From Leptospiraceae bacterium (lineage in GTDB: Bacteria > Spirochaetota > Leptospiria > Leptospirales > Leptospiraceae): a stretch of DNA of 64,000 nt. Below are positions 45,384-54,870 of this stretch, piece after piece (the stretch's first letter is position 1; each line of letters begins with the position of its first letter). A program made the position numbers and the translations under genes. Under the pieces are notes generated by a model. That model was not told the DNA's origin. It saw only the letters and a list, made by a program, of their open reading frames with translations, and ran no database searches. Where the stretch lies: NCBI GenBank assembly GCA_024233865.1, contig JACKPA010000001.1, forward strand, positions 620,001 to 684,000. Direction: 5' to 3'.

Positions 45384-45530
45384 ATAGTTAAAGGGAATAG
45401 TTACTTTCTTTTTGTCGATAAAATTTTCTCATTGACTATTCTATTTTACTATCCTACCTTACCTATGTTACGCTTAAACTATAAATTAGGCTAAATATAA
45501 AAAGAAGAAATAAGGATAAAAAGAAAAAGT

Positions 45531-46349
45531 ATGTTGAGAATAGTTAAACTATTAGTTTTGTTTATGGTCACTCAGCCTTTGTTTTCGGAAATAGTCTGGC
45601 AAAATTCAATGACAAGAAGTTTGGAAATTGCCAAAGAAAAACAACTTCCAATCATACTCGATATATACACAGATTGGTGCTACTACTGCAAGATTCTAGA
45701 AGCTAATGTTTTTCCATCGTATGAGGTAAAGCAGGAATTGGAAAAGTTTGTTGCGGTTAGATTAAATGCAGAAAGATTCCCAACTCTTATGAGAAAGTAT
45801 AACGTTAGAGGTTTTCCCACAATACTCATTTTGGACAAAGATGGTAATTTAATTGATAAAATAACAGGGCTTCCTTCAAAGCAGATGATTATCAATAAAA
45901 TGAGAGTTGCCTATAAAAAGCGAGATGTGGAATCTGCTCTGTTAGATAGTTGGCGAAAAGACCCTGATAGCGTAGTTAATAATTTTAAATTGGGGGTTTT
46001 TTATTACGAAGCAGGAAAGTTGGAACAATCTGTTAGTTATTTCCAAAGAACTTACAACTCAAGCAGAAATGAGTCCCCGGAATTAAAGCACGATTCAATG
46101 TACAATGTAGGTATTATCAAAATAAAAAATGAAAACTATTATGAAGCGATTCCTGTTTGGACTAGGTATCTGGAAACCTACCCTAATAGGGACATAATGT
46201 GGGCACATTACTATCGAGGAATTTCTTATCTGAATACTGGAAAAAAAAAAGATGCTAAAGACGATTTATTAAAAGCAAGAGAACTGACGGATAATGCTGC
46301 AGAAAAGTATAAAATTCAAAGTATATTGGATGAGTTAGAAGTGTATTAA
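45531..46349 (+). CDS. Exported thioredoxin-fold protein with TPR-like repeats
   Basis: 272 residues. A signal peptide (to about residue 19) is followed by a thioredoxin domain: PIILDIYTDWCYYCKILEANVF with the redox pair C-Y-Y-C, then YNVRGFPTILILDKDG with the cis-proline. The C-terminal ~140 residues contain TPR-like helices (NFKLGVFYYEAGKLEQSVSYF, WAHYYRGISYLNTGKKKDAKDDL). A periplasmic disulfide reductase or chaperone is likely. Confidence 0.82.
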   Translation: MLRIVKLLVLFMVTQPLFSEIVWQNSMTRSLEIAKEKQLPIILDIYTDWCYYCKILEANVFPSYEVKQELEKFVAVRLNAERFPTLMRKYNVRGFPTILILDKDGNLIDKITGLPSKQMIINKMRVAYKKRDVESALLDSWRKDPDSVVNNFKLGVFYYEAGKLEQSVSYFQRTYNSSRNESPELKHDSMYNVGIIKIKNENYYEAIPVWTRYLETYPNRDIMWAHYYRGISYLNTGKKKDAKDDLLKARELTDNAAEKYKIQSILDELEVY

Positions 46350-46373
46350 CCGTTGGTTTTGAAGTGTTTTTTT

Positions 46374-46443
46374 CCACCGATAAACACCGATAAAGCTGGT
46401 ATTTTTATCTTATAATTAATCGGTGTTTATCAGAAGTTGGTGA
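46374..46443. repeat. Palindromic copy of the CACCGATAAACACCGAT repeat
   Basis: GATAAACACCGAT (46379-46391) pairs perfectly with ATCGGTGTTTATC (46419-46431) over 13 bp, with a 27-nt AT-rich loop. The left arm also contains a direct doubling of CACCGATAAA. The right flank read on the minus strand, GTATTCACCAACTTC, resembles the first bases of the window. It may end transcription of the thioredoxin gene. Confidence 0.65.
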
Positions 46444-46483
46444 ATACATTTAAACAATTTTTCAAAGATAGATTCCCTTTAGA

Positions 46484-47377
46484 ATGTTATCAAAAGCAAA
46501 AATAAATTTAGGATTAAAAGTCCTTTTCAAAAGACCCGATAACTACCACGAAATTAATAGCATAATGCTAAAAATTAATTGGGGAGATGATATACTATTC
46601 GAGCCAATAGAAACGAAAAAATTTGAGCTAATATCTCAAAATGAACTCCAAAACGATAGAAAAAAATTATACAATGAAGTATCTGAAATTGGAGATTATA
46701 CTAAAAACATTTTGTATAAAACCTACACACTATCAAAAACAGAAAATTCCAAAGTACCGGGAGTAAGAATACATCTTACTAAAAGAATACCTCCAGGGGG
46801 TGGTTTGGGGGGTGGGAGTTCCAATGCAGCATCCTTATTATCTTTTCTATTTGCAAAACCAGATTTAAATACTTCTATGAATTTAGTGGAAATTGCTTCA
46901 AAAGTCGGAGCAGATGTCCCCTTTTTTTTAAAAGAAGGAAGTGCTATAGCTAGTGGAATAGGAGAAATTTTAGACGATATTGAGATTTCACAAGGATACG
47001 GAGTTTTAGCAATCCCAACTTTTACAATTAATACCGCAGAATCTTTTAAAAATTTAAATTTGACTTTACAAAATAACCCTACTCCAAATATGTGTAATAT
47101 ACTTAGTGATGACTTGAAGTTGTTACTAAAAAATGCTGATTGGGCAGAGCTGAAAGATAAGTTAGTCAATGACTTTGAAAGTTATGCCTTTAGGATTTAT
47201 CCTAAACTAAAGTCTTTAAAAGAGGATTTTAATAGCTTAGGGTGTTCTTATGCTTCTATGACAGGAACAGGGTCTTGTATCTACGGATTAGTGAAAGACT
47301 TTGAAGCTCAAAAAGAAGTGTACGATAGTATGGTGTTAAAGTATCCATTCTATCAATTTATTAAGTTTACTTTTTAA
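46484..47377 (+). CDS. ispE: 4-diphosphocytidyl-2-C-methyl-D-erythritol kinase
   Basis: 297 residues. GHMP kinase of the MEP isoprenoid pathway. N-terminal AKINLGLKVLFKRPDNYHEI holds the substrate Lys, PPGGGLGGGSSNAASLL is the GHMP ATP-binding loop, KVGADVPFFLKEGSAIASGIGE contains the catalytic Asp, and SMTGTGSCIYGL closes the fold. It heads the block ispE - tRNA-Gln - nucleotidyltransferase - prs - rplY - pth - ftsH. Confidence 0.95.
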   Translation: MLSKAKINLGLKVLFKRPDNYHEINSIMLKINWGDDILFEPIETKKFELISQNELQNDRKKLYNEVSEIGDYTKNILYKTYTLSKTENSKVPGVRIHLTKRIPPGGGLGGGSSNAASLLSFLFAKPDLNTSMNLVEIASKVGADVPFFLKEGSAIASGIGEILDDIEISQGYGVLAIPTFTINTAESFKNLNLTLQNNPTPNMCNILSDDLKLLLKNADWAELKDKLVNDFESYAFRIYPKLKSLKEDFNSLGCSYASMTGTGSCIYGLVKDFEAQKEVYDSMVLKYPFYQFIKFTF

Positions 47378-47384
47378 TGAATTT

Positions 47385-47459
47385 TGGGCTGTAGCCAAGT
47401 GGTAAGGCAGCTGGTTTTGGTCCAGCCATACCTAGGTTCGAATCCTAGCAGCCCAGCCA
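47385..47459 (+). tRNA. tRNA-Gln (UUG), CCA encoded
   Basis: Acceptor TGGGCTG pairs with CAGCCCA; anticodon arm GCTGG-TTTTGGT-CCAGC gives anticodon TTG; T arm CTAGGTTCGAATCCTAG; the terminal GCCA includes encoded CCA. It lies 7 nt after ispE and 30 nt before the next gene. Confidence 0.96.
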
Positions 47460-47489
47460 TCTTAATGTAGTATTCCAGGAAATAATTTC

Positions 47490-48248
47490 ATGACAGACAA
47501 TCTGCCACAACCCGCCAAAGCAGTTATCCTTGCTGCAGGAAAGGGCACTCGTATGAAATCTGAGTTACCTAAGGTTGCCATTCCCATAAACAACAAACCT
47601 ATTATAAGTTATGTAATTGAAAATGTGCTTAGTGCAGGTATAAAATCAATTATTGTTGTGGTTGGTTATAAAAAAGATCAGGTAATTTCGATATGCGAAC
47701 CCTATCCGAATATTAGTTTTGTTGAGCAAACGGAACAATTAGGAACCGGTCACGCTCTTCTTTGCTGTGAAGACCGATTTAAAAATTTAGATACTAAAGT
47801 CCTTGTTGCCTGTGGGGATGCCCCCGCTATTTCAGCAAGCTCTTTTCGTAGCCTGCTTGACTTGCATTTTAAGGAAAACAACTCTGTCACCGTTTTATCC
47901 GCCAAATTAGAAAAACCAACCGGATACGGACGAATTTTGAGAGATGCCAACAATCATCTTGTGGAAATAAAAGAAGAAAAAGACGCAACCTCTGATGAAA
48001 AAACAGTTCAAGAAATTAATACCGGCACATACGTATTTAATTCTCCGGATGTGTTTAAACAATTGAAGCGAATTGGCAATGAAAATGTTCAAAAAGAGTA
48101 TTACCTTCCAGACCTGATTAAAATATACAGAAGTATAGGTGGGAATGTAAATGCCATGCAACTTTCTAATTCTTTCGAATCCCTTGGGATCAATTCAGTA
48201 GAAGACTTACATCAAATAAGTCAGTTTATCAAAAAGGATACAATATAA
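47490..48248 (+). CDS. GlmU-type UDP-GlcNAc pyrophosphorylase, single domain
   Basis: 252 residues, corresponding to the N-terminal uridyltransferase half of GlmU. Motifs: VILAAGKGTRMKSELPKV (nucleotide loop, 10-27), EQTEQLGTGHALLCC, VACGDAPAI (metal Asp), TGYGRILRD and QEINTGTYVF. The left-handed beta-helix acetyltransferase of full GlmU is missing: the gene ends about 20 residues after the catalytic domain and prs starts 1 nt later, so this is the native form, not a truncation. Acetylation must be done elsewhere or the real product may differ. Confidence 0.86.
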   Translation: MTDNLPQPAKAVILAAGKGTRMKSELPKVAIPINNKPIISYVIENVLSAGIKSIIVVVGYKKDQVISICEPYPNISFVEQTEQLGTGHALLCCEDRFKNLDTKVLVACGDAPAISASSFRSLLDLHFKENNSVTVLSAKLEKPTGYGRILRDANNHLVEIKEEKDATSDEKTVQEINTGTYVFNSPDVFKQLKRIGNENVQKEYYLPDLIKIYRSIGGNVNAMQLSNSFESLGINSVEDLHQISQFIKKDTI

Positions 48249-48249
48249 A

Positions 48250-49188
48250 ATGAAAGACAGTATAGCAGTCTTTTCTGGTAATTCAAACCAGACTTTAGTC
48301 AAGCAAATCTGCGATAATTTGAAAATTCCACCGGGAGAAATTACCGTAAAAAAGTTTTCCGATGGAGAATTATTTATTAAAATAGAAGAAAACGTAAGAG
48401 GTAGAGATACGTTTATAATTCAATCACTGAGTTATCCTGCCAATGATCATATAATGGAGCTTTTGCTCATAATAGATGCCTTGAAAAGAGCTTCGGCAAG
48501 GAGAATCACTTGTGTAATTCCTTATTATGGTTATGCAAGACAAGACAGGAAGGTTGAGCCAAGGGTTCCTATTTCAGCGCGAGTGGTAGCTGATCTTATC
48601 CAAAGTACCGGACCTGACCGAATTTTGACCATGGATTTACACGCTGACCAAATTCAGGGTTTTTTCAATATTCCTGTAGATCACCTGTACTACGCTCCTA
48701 TTCTTGTGGATCATATCAAAGAGAGGAATATGTCTGACGTTGTTATCGTCTCTCCGGATTCCGGAGGTGCGGAAAGAGCTCGTTTTCTTGGTCAAAAGGT
48801 AAATGCTAACATGGCAATTATTGACAAAAGGCGACCGGTTGCCAATGAGTCGGAAGTGATGAATATCGTAGGAGATATCAAAGGAAAAAATTGCATCCTA
48901 CTTGATGATATGATTGACACAGCCGGTACAATTTGTAAAGCTGCTACTGCATTGTTAGGAAAAGGAGCAAAAAGTGTAACTTGTTGTGCTACTCATGGTG
49001 TTTTATCAGGTGAAGCTGTAAATAGATTAAACACCGTTGATTTTGAAGAAATAGTGTTTTCAAACACTATATATATTCCAAAAGAAAAAAATATTAAAAA
49101 TTTAACAGTGCTTTCAGTTGCTCCAATGTTTGCAAAGGCTATTGAAAGAATTCACAATGAAGAATCTATTAGTTCATTATTTATATAA
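48250..49188 (+). CDS. prs: Ribose-phosphate pyrophosphokinase
   Basis: 312 residues, normal length. It makes PRPP from ribose-5-phosphate and ATP. Motifs: FSGNSNQTLVKQIC, KKFSDGELFIKIEENVRGRD, YYGYARQDRKVEPRVPISA (ATP loop), TMDLHADQIQGFF, VSPDSGGAERA and the PRPP-binding CILLDDMIDTAGTI. It starts 1 nt after the pyrophosphorylase gene. Confidence 0.97.
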   Translation: MKDSIAVFSGNSNQTLVKQICDNLKIPPGEITVKKFSDGELFIKIEENVRGRDTFIIQSLSYPANDHIMELLLIIDALKRASARRITCVIPYYGYARQDRKVEPRVPISARVVADLIQSTGPDRILTMDLHADQIQGFFNIPVDHLYYAPILVDHIKERNMSDVVIVSPDSGGAERARFLGQKVNANMAIIDKRRPVANESEVMNIVGDIKGKNCILLDDMIDTAGTICKAATALLGKGAKSVTCCATHGVLSGEAVNRLNTVDFEEIVFSNTIYIPKEKNIKNLTVLSVAPMFAKAIERIHNEESISSLFI

Positions 49189-49211
49189 ATTTGTGGGAGT
49201 TTTAATTTTAA

Positions 49212-49835
49212 ATGGAACGAATTACTATTAAGGCAATTAAAAGAACAGAAACAGGAAAAAACGCTAATCATCGTTTAAGACAATCGGGAAATATCCCCAT
49301 TAATATAACGGGAAACGGAAAGTCTACACTGGGAAGTGTGGATGCCAAAGAAATGGCAAAAACCTTAAATACAGGAGTACGGGCGGCAACAGTTCTGAAC
49401 TTAAATTTGGAAGGAGACGCGGAATATCCTGTTATAATTAAAGAAGTTCAAAGAACACCTGGAACCAACAGCGTTAGGCATATAGACTTTTATAAAATTT
49501 CTCCAAACAAAAAGATCATTGCTAAGGTTGGGATTAATACATTTGGTAGCCCAAAAGGAACTAAAGCTGGAGGACAATTTGAACATCTCATTCATGAGCT
49601 TAAAATTAAGTCTCCATCCGAAGATTTAATAGATAATATAAATATAGATGTTACCGATATGGAGATTGGTCATCAGATTAAAGTAAGCCAATTACCTATG
49701 CCTAAAAGTTGGGAAGTTTTATTAAAGGGTGATCCGGTAGTAGCATCCGTAAATATGACAAGAGCTTTACTTGCTGCAGAAAGAAGTGAAAAAATGGCAG
49801 CAGGCAAGGATACCGCAAAGGGTAAGAAAAAATAA
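49212..49835 (+). CDS. rplY: Large ribosomal subunit protein bL25 (CTC form)
   Basis: 207 residues: an L25 5S-rRNA-binding domain (RITIKAIKRTETGKNANHRL, with NIPINITG) and the C-terminal beta domain of the longer CTC form (IAKVGINTFGSPKGTKAGG, DNINIDVTDMEIGHQIKVSQL). The Lys-rich tail ends KGKKK. The rplY-pth pairing is conserved in many bacteria; pth follows after 12 nt. Confidence 0.95.
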   Translation: MERITIKAIKRTETGKNANHRLRQSGNIPINITGNGKSTLGSVDAKEMAKTLNTGVRAATVLNLNLEGDAEYPVIIKEVQRTPGTNSVRHIDFYKISPNKKIIAKVGINTFGSPKGTKAGGQFEHLIHELKIKSPSEDLIDNINIDVTDMEIGHQIKVSQLPMPKSWEVLLKGDPVVASVNMTRALLAAERSEKMAAGKDTAKGKKK

Positions 49836-49847
49836 TAAAATCTTAGT

Positions 49848-50411
49848 ATGAAATTGATAGTCGGATTAGGAAACCCTGGAGACAAATACAACAACAGCAG
49901 AGGTAATATAGGTTTTAAGATCATTGATGTGATTGCCAATAATATTGGAACGGAAATTAAAACAAAGAAAAAGAAGTCCTTGATAGGGAGAGGAGTTTTT
50001 GAGGAAGACGAAGTTATTTTGTTAAAGCCTCAAACATTTAGTGCCCTCTCCGGAGAATCTGTCCTTTATATTGCTTCTTTCTTAAGAATTAAGGTTCAAG
50101 ATATTATAGTAATTACGGAAAACATTAGTCTTGAATTGGGTCAGATTGCTGTAGAAAAAGGTAATTATGATCCAGAACACCAGGGTATTATATCTATAGC
50201 TCAGTCGCTTCGTTCGGATCAATTTATCAGAATTCGAATTGGCATCAGAAATGAAGATTTTGAGTTAGAAAAAGCAAATAAATTCTTAAAAGAAGACTTT
50301 TATCCAATGGAAAACCTGCGGTTGATTGAAATTATCAATGACGCTGAGGCAGCTATCCGTTCTATTAGCATGGGAGACATAGACGAGGTGATTGAGAAAT
50401 TTAAATTATGA
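49848..50411 (+). CDS. pth: Pth-family protein with substituted active-site residues
   Basis: 187 residues, right length and genomic place for peptidyl-tRNA hydrolase, with the fold clear: KLIVGLGNPGDKY, LLKPQTF..LSGESVLYIASFLRI, IRIRIGI. Asn9 of GLGNPG is kept. But TRHNxG is SRGNIG (catalytic His replaced by Gly19), FMNLSG is FSALSG (Met/Asn replaced by Ser65/Ala66), HDELD is TENIS (Asp replaced by Glu91) and GGHNG is PEHQG (Asn replaced by Gln112). Either the enzyme works in an altered way or another hydrolase does the job. The gene is intact and strongly embedded in the operon. Confidence 0.85.
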   Translation: MKLIVGLGNPGDKYNNSRGNIGFKIIDVIANNIGTEIKTKKKKSLIGRGVFEEDEVILLKPQTFSALSGESVLYIASFLRIKVQDIIVITENISLELGQIAVEKGNYDPEHQGIISIAQSLRSDQFIRIRIGIRNEDFELEKANKFLKEDFYPMENLRLIEIINDAEAAIRSISMGDIDEVIEKFKL

Positions 50412-50471
50412 GAATTAACTTGCAAAATTATACGAATATCTGAAATCATTCCTTATGGAGTTAATCTTTTT

Positions 50472-52400
50472 ATGAATAAAAATGTAAAGAACGTCATCTT
50501 TGTTCTATTGATAATACTATTAGTTTTGGCTATACTTTATAGGCCGGACAGATTGGATGGTGCTACTACTGATATAACCTATTCTGATTTCTTGAATATG
50601 ATTGAGCCTGTGGATGGTAAAAAACCGATAGGCAAAATTTTTATTCAAAGCAATAAAAAAGAAAAAGACGCTAAATATTTGTCTATCGAAAAAGATATTA
50701 TTGAAGGCTGGTATGTTCCGGATGGGAAGTCCAAACCACAAAGATTCCGCACGGTTATTGCTCCATTAAATACTGATGTGATCGAGAAGTTGCGAAAGTC
50801 GAATTTAACTTTTCAAGCAAAATCTTCTGAAGAAAATAAGTTTTTAAATGCTATTGGGACAATCATACCATGGATACTTGCGATAGGAATTATTTGGTTT
50901 ATTATGATGCGACAATTGCAGTCAACTGGCAATAAAGCATTTAGTTTTGGAAAGAGTAAAGCCAAAATGCACGTTGATGCAAAGGTTAAGGTAACATTTG
51001 CCGATGTTGCCGGTTGTGATGAAGCAAAAGCAGAGTTGAGCGAAATGATTGACTTCTTAAAAGAGCCTAAAAAGTTCCAAGCCATTGGAGCCCGAATTCC
51101 TACAGGAGTATTACTAGTCGGTTCGCCAGGAACCGGAAAAACCCTTTTGGCAAAAGCAGTTGCCGGTGAAGCCGGTGTTCCTTTTTTTAGCATATCCGGC
51201 TCTGATTTCGTAGAGATGTTTGTTGGGGTAGGTGCTTCTAGAGTAAGGGATTTGTTTGAACAAGGTAAAAAACACGCTCCTTGTATCATTTTTATAGATG
51301 AGATAGATGCTGTTGGTCGATTAAGGGGTGCTGGCCTTGGTGGTGGGCATGACGAAAGAGAACAAACTCTAAACCAAATGCTTGTGGAAATGGATGGTTT
51401 TGAAACAAATGAAGGCGTAATTATTATAGCCGCTACTAATAGACCGGATGTTTTGGACCCGGCTTTGTTACGTCCAGGTAGATTTGATAGACAGGTTGTG
51501 GTTGATTTACCAGACGTAAAAGGCAGAGAGGAAATTTTAAAAGTTCATACAAAAAAAGTGCCTCTAACATCAGATATTTCTTTGAATTCCATTGCCAGAG
51601 GAACCCCAGGTTTTACGGGAGCTGATTTGGCAAACATTATCAATGAAGCAGCTTTGCTTGCAGCGCGAAAAAATAAGAAAAGAGTTACTCAAGATGAATT
51701 AGAAGATGCTCGAGATAAAGTTATGATGGGACCAGAGAGAAGATCTTTTTATATTTCTGCCGAAGAAAAGGAAGTGATTGCTTATCATGAGGCTGGTCAT
51801 GCAATACTGGGAAAATTATTAACTCATACCGAATCCGTTCATAAAGTTACGATTATTCCTAGAGGACGAGCATTGGGTCTTACTCAATCTTTGCCTAAAG
51901 AAGAAAGGCATATCCATCCTAGAGACTATTGGATCGATCAGATTGTAGTTGCCATGGGTGGTTTCATAGCAGAGGAGTACAAATTTAACAATACTTCTAC
52001 CGGTTCAAGTAATGATATTCAATATGCAACCAATATTGCACGAAAAATGGTTTGTGAATGGGGAATGTCAGTGAAATTAGGAACTATAAATTACAATGGC
52101 TCTCATGATCAGGTTTTTTTAGGTAGGGATATGGGGCACCCCACAGGTAAATACTATAGTGAGCATTTTGCAGCAATGATTGACGAGGAAGTAAAAACAA
52201 TTGTACTTAGTTGTTTAAATAAAGGAAGAGATATAATTAAGAAAAATTCCAGTAAACTTGAAGGAATAGCACAAGCTCTACTCTCAAAAGAGACCATTAC
52301 CGGAGAAGAGTTGAATAAAATTATGTCAACTCCTTCTACAACTGCGAAAAAGAAAACAGAGCGTTCGAAAGCTGCTGTGTTATCACCTCAATTAGCTTAA
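50472..52400 (+). CDS. ftsH: ATP-dependent membrane zinc metalloprotease FtsH
   Basis: 642 residues. TM1 at about 8-24, a periplasmic segment, TM2 at about 127-146, then an AAA+ domain: Walker A GSPGTGKT (217-224, GPPGTGKT in most), Walker B CIIFIDEIDAVG, SRH with ATNRPDVLDPALLRPGRFDR. The protease domain has the zinc motif HEAGH (439-443). FtsH degrades unassembled membrane proteins and regulatory proteins. Confidence 0.97.
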   Translation: MNKNVKNVIFVLLIILLVLAILYRPDRLDGATTDITYSDFLNMIEPVDGKKPIGKIFIQSNKKEKDAKYLSIEKDIIEGWYVPDGKSKPQRFRTVIAPLNTDVIEKLRKSNLTFQAKSSEENKFLNAIGTIIPWILAIGIIWFIMMRQLQSTGNKAFSFGKSKAKMHVDAKVKVTFADVAGCDEAKAELSEMIDFLKEPKKFQAIGARIPTGVLLVGSPGTGKTLLAKAVAGEAGVPFFSISGSDFVEMFVGVGASRVRDLFEQGKKHAPCIIFIDEIDAVGRLRGAGLGGGHDEREQTLNQMLVEMDGFETNEGVIIIAATNRPDVLDPALLRPGRFDRQVVVDLPDVKGREEILKVHTKKVPLTSDISLNSIARGTPGFTGADLANIINEAALLAARKNKKRVTQDELEDARDKVMMGPERRSFYISAEEKEVIAYHEAGHAILGKLLTHTESVHKVTIIPRGRALGLTQSLPKEERHIHPRDYWIDQIVVAMGGFIAEEYKFNNTSTGSSNDIQYATNIARKMVCEWGMSVKLGTINYNGSHDQVFLGRDMGHPTGKYYSEHFAAMIDEEVKTIVLSCLNKGRDIIKKNSSKLEGIAQALLSKETITGEELNKIMSTPSTTAKKKTERSKAAVLSPQLA

Positions 52401-52429
52401 AGAGATTGGCTTGAAGTAGGAAATTTATT

Positions 52430-53917
52430 GTGAATACGGATTTTGATACCGGCGGAAGAGGAAATTATCAGCGGTTTTCAATTGATATAGGTGGTGTATT
52501 ATCTCTTCACCTTGATACTAAAAAAAATATACAAGAATTATTGGACTCTCGAGACTTTAGGGCGGAGCATAAGGAGTTTGTTGAAGCCTTGTATTTTGAG
52601 CTAATCCCTATTTTTAGAAATATCGAAAACGCTTATAAAAGATTCATTGAAAAGTTATCCGGCTCTTCCATGAAAGAGGAAATCGAAAAGCAGAGTTATG
52701 AGTTATTTCCGGATATATTGCCTGATGAAAATGAGCGTAATTACGTTAAAATTAAGATCATTTTTGAGTTTGTTTCTTCTTTTTTAAAAATAACCATAGC
52801 TTCTTGGACAGAAATCCAAGAAAGATTGAGGAAATTGTTAAAGAATTCTGATACAAAAATAACCTATGATAAGATTAACGGATTGTATCTTACTAAGATC
52901 AATGATCTGAATCTAGATACGCAGGCATTTCTTGAAAAGATAAAATCTATTTTTCATGGAAATATAGTAGGTGGATTACTAGAAGATCCGGATATTTTGG
53001 TCAGTAATTTACTGTATGAGGATAGCATAAATTATGATTATTCTGTCATTTTTAAAGGAACTGGTGCACAAGGGTATATTGTGCATGATTTGCACGACGA
53101 AGAGGACCTTTTTCAAGAATTTCAGCACTACGATAGTGATTCATCAAAAAATTTAGCCAAAGAAAGTGAAGTTCAATCGGAATATTACTACACTAGCCTT
53201 ATCGGAACAAAAGACTGGAATCGAAATGATTCTTACATTTTATGCATAAAAAACATTGACCTCAAAGAAGAAGAAAAGAAATTTTACAGTTCTAGTTTTG
53301 TTGTGCTCAATCCGGCTGAAAACAGTAACATCAATATGGCTGCTGCTTTGGTTAGAAAAAATAGCGGATATTCTTTTGTTTCCAGATACACACAGATGTT
53401 AAACGCACTTTTGGAATATGCATTTAATAACTTATTAAACAATGACTTTCAAAACTTATGCGATGATGGTCACGCCTTTTTATACCACATAGGACCAGTC
53501 GTGATATATATGATTATTCAGGAAGATATGAATCGTAGAGACTTTGGTCATTGCTATTTTGTAGAGAAAAATGCTTTAATTAAGCTATTTCCGGAAAATA
53601 CCATAAAAAAGCATATCATTAATTTTTGGACAGATAAATTTACCAAACTGTCAAGAGAGAGAGTTGATTCGTACATCAACTATTCCAAAGGTGTCCAGAA
53701 CGTAAGAAGTTCTTATTATCATCTGTTTAATATTGCTGCTTCTACAAAAAAACGTGGAAGAAGTGACAACCTAACTATAGAAGTTTATCTAAAAATGAAT
53801 ATGGGTAAATTTTTTGGTTATAGACGTGCCCAAGTATACCGTAGGTTTGTTCATGACTGCGTTTTTGGAGCACTGCCAGAAAATAATTCAATTGAACTTG
53901 TTAATAAATTTTTTTAA
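52430..53917 (+). CDS. Unknown 495-residue protein between ftsH and fnr
   Basis: 495 residues from a GTG start 29 nt after ftsH. No signal or membrane segment. The sequence is mixed helix/strand with an acidic middle (LHDEEDLFQEF) and a basic C-terminus (KKRGRSDNL, YRRAQVYRRF). No motif or family recognised, though conserved-looking codon use and tight spacing show it is a real gene of the ftsH-fnr unit. Confidence 0.6.
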   Translation: MNTDFDTGGRGNYQRFSIDIGGVLSLHLDTKKNIQELLDSRDFRAEHKEFVEALYFELIPIFRNIENAYKRFIEKLSGSSMKEEIEKQSYELFPDILPDENERNYVKIKIIFEFVSSFLKITIASWTEIQERLRKLLKNSDTKITYDKINGLYLTKINDLNLDTQAFLEKIKSIFHGNIVGGLLEDPDILVSNLLYEDSINYDYSVIFKGTGAQGYIVHDLHDEEDLFQEFQHYDSDSSKNLAKESEVQSEYYYTSLIGTKDWNRNDSYILCIKNIDLKEEEKKFYSSSFVVLNPAENSNINMAAALVRKNSGYSFVSRYTQMLNALLEYAFNNLLNNDFQNLCDDGHAFLYHIGPVVIYMIIQEDMNRRDFGHCYFVEKNALIKLFPENTIKKHIINFWTDKFTKLSRERVDSYINYSKGVQNVRSSYYHLFNIAASTKKRGRSDNLTIEVYLKMNMGKFFGYRRAQVYRRFVHDCVFGALPENNSIELVNKFF

Positions 53918-53937
53918 GGATAGAATAGGTCTGTTTT

Positions 53938-54870
53938 ATGAAAAAAAGTAGAGAACCACAGGTTAATTTATTTAAAAAATCCTCTCCCTACAAAGGAAAA
54001 GTGCTAAAAAATGAGAAACTCACTCCAGACATAGGCAAAGGGAAACGACCTTCCAAAGAAGGAGCTTCTGATATTAATAGGATTTCAATCGAAATTGATC
54101 ATAAACAACTTCCTTATGTAATAGGGCAGAGCTTGGGGATCATCCCGCCGGGAATTGATCCGGAAAAGGCAAAAAAAGGAGGAGAAAACACCGGTTATAC
54201 GGTAAGACTTTATTCCATTGCTTCTCCAACCTACTCTATCGGTATGAAAGAAGATTCCGTAGAATTTATTATCAAAAGAGATAATACATACGACGAAGCG
54301 GGACGGGCTATTCATAAAGGTGTTGCTTCTAACTATATGTGTGATCTCAAACAAGGAGATGAGGTTGATATTACTGGCCCAAGTGGCAAAACGTTTTTAT
54401 TACCAAATTCTGATTTTGATGGAAATATCTTTTTTTGTGCTACTGGAACCGGAATTGCTCCTTTTTATGGAATGACAGTAGAGCTATTAGAACACAAATT
54501 GATTCAATTTACAGGGAATTTATACTTAATTTATGGAGCTCCCTATTCCGACGAAATTGTACTGAGAGAAGAGTTTGAAACACTTGCCAAAAACCATAGC
54601 AATTTTCACTTTATCACTGCCATCAGTCGAGAGGAAAAAAATCCTTTTGATGGTGGGAAAATGTATATCAGCCATAGAGTTCGAGAGCTTGGAAACAAGA
54701 TAAAGGAAAGTCTCGAAAACAATGGTAGGGTTTATATTTGCGGTGGTCCAAAGGGAATGGAAAAGGGAGTTATCGAAGAATTACAAAAAATTGTGGGTGA
54801 CACTGGAGATAACAAGGAATACCAAAATAAATTAAAATCCAGTAACCAGTTGTTTGTGGAAACATATTAA
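53938..54870 (+). CDS. Ferredoxin-NADP(+) reductase, plastid type
   Basis: 310 residues. FAD domain: RLYSIASPTYS (R-x-Y-S) and GVASNYMCDLKQGDEV; NADP domain: FFCATGTGIAPFYGM, LIYGAPYSDEIVL, VYICGGPKGMEKGV. The protein ends in Tyr (LFVETY), the hallmark of plastid-type FNRs, which also occur in Leptospira. It exchanges electrons between NADPH and ferredoxin or flavodoxin in the cytoplasm. A 40-residue basic N-terminal extension precedes the fold. Confidence 0.92.
   Translation: MKKSREPQVNLFKKSSPYKGKVLKNEKLTPDIGKGKRPSKEGASDINRISIEIDHKQLPYVIGQSLGIIPPGIDPEKAKKGGENTGYTVRLYSIASPTYSIGMKEDSVEFIIKRDNTYDEAGRAIHKGVASNYMCDLKQGDEVDITGPSGKTFLLPNSDFDGNIFFCATGTGIAPFYGMTVELLEHKLIQFTGNLYLIYGAPYSDEIVLREEFETLAKNHSNFHFITAISREEKNPFDGGKMYISHRVRELGNKIKESLENNGRVYICGGPKGMEKGVIEELQKIVGDTGDNKEYQNKLKSSNQLFVETY

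Noticed and set aside
46723..47169. 148-codon minus-strand frame
   Set aside because: Antisense to ispE, which is complete and has all GHMP-kinase motifs.
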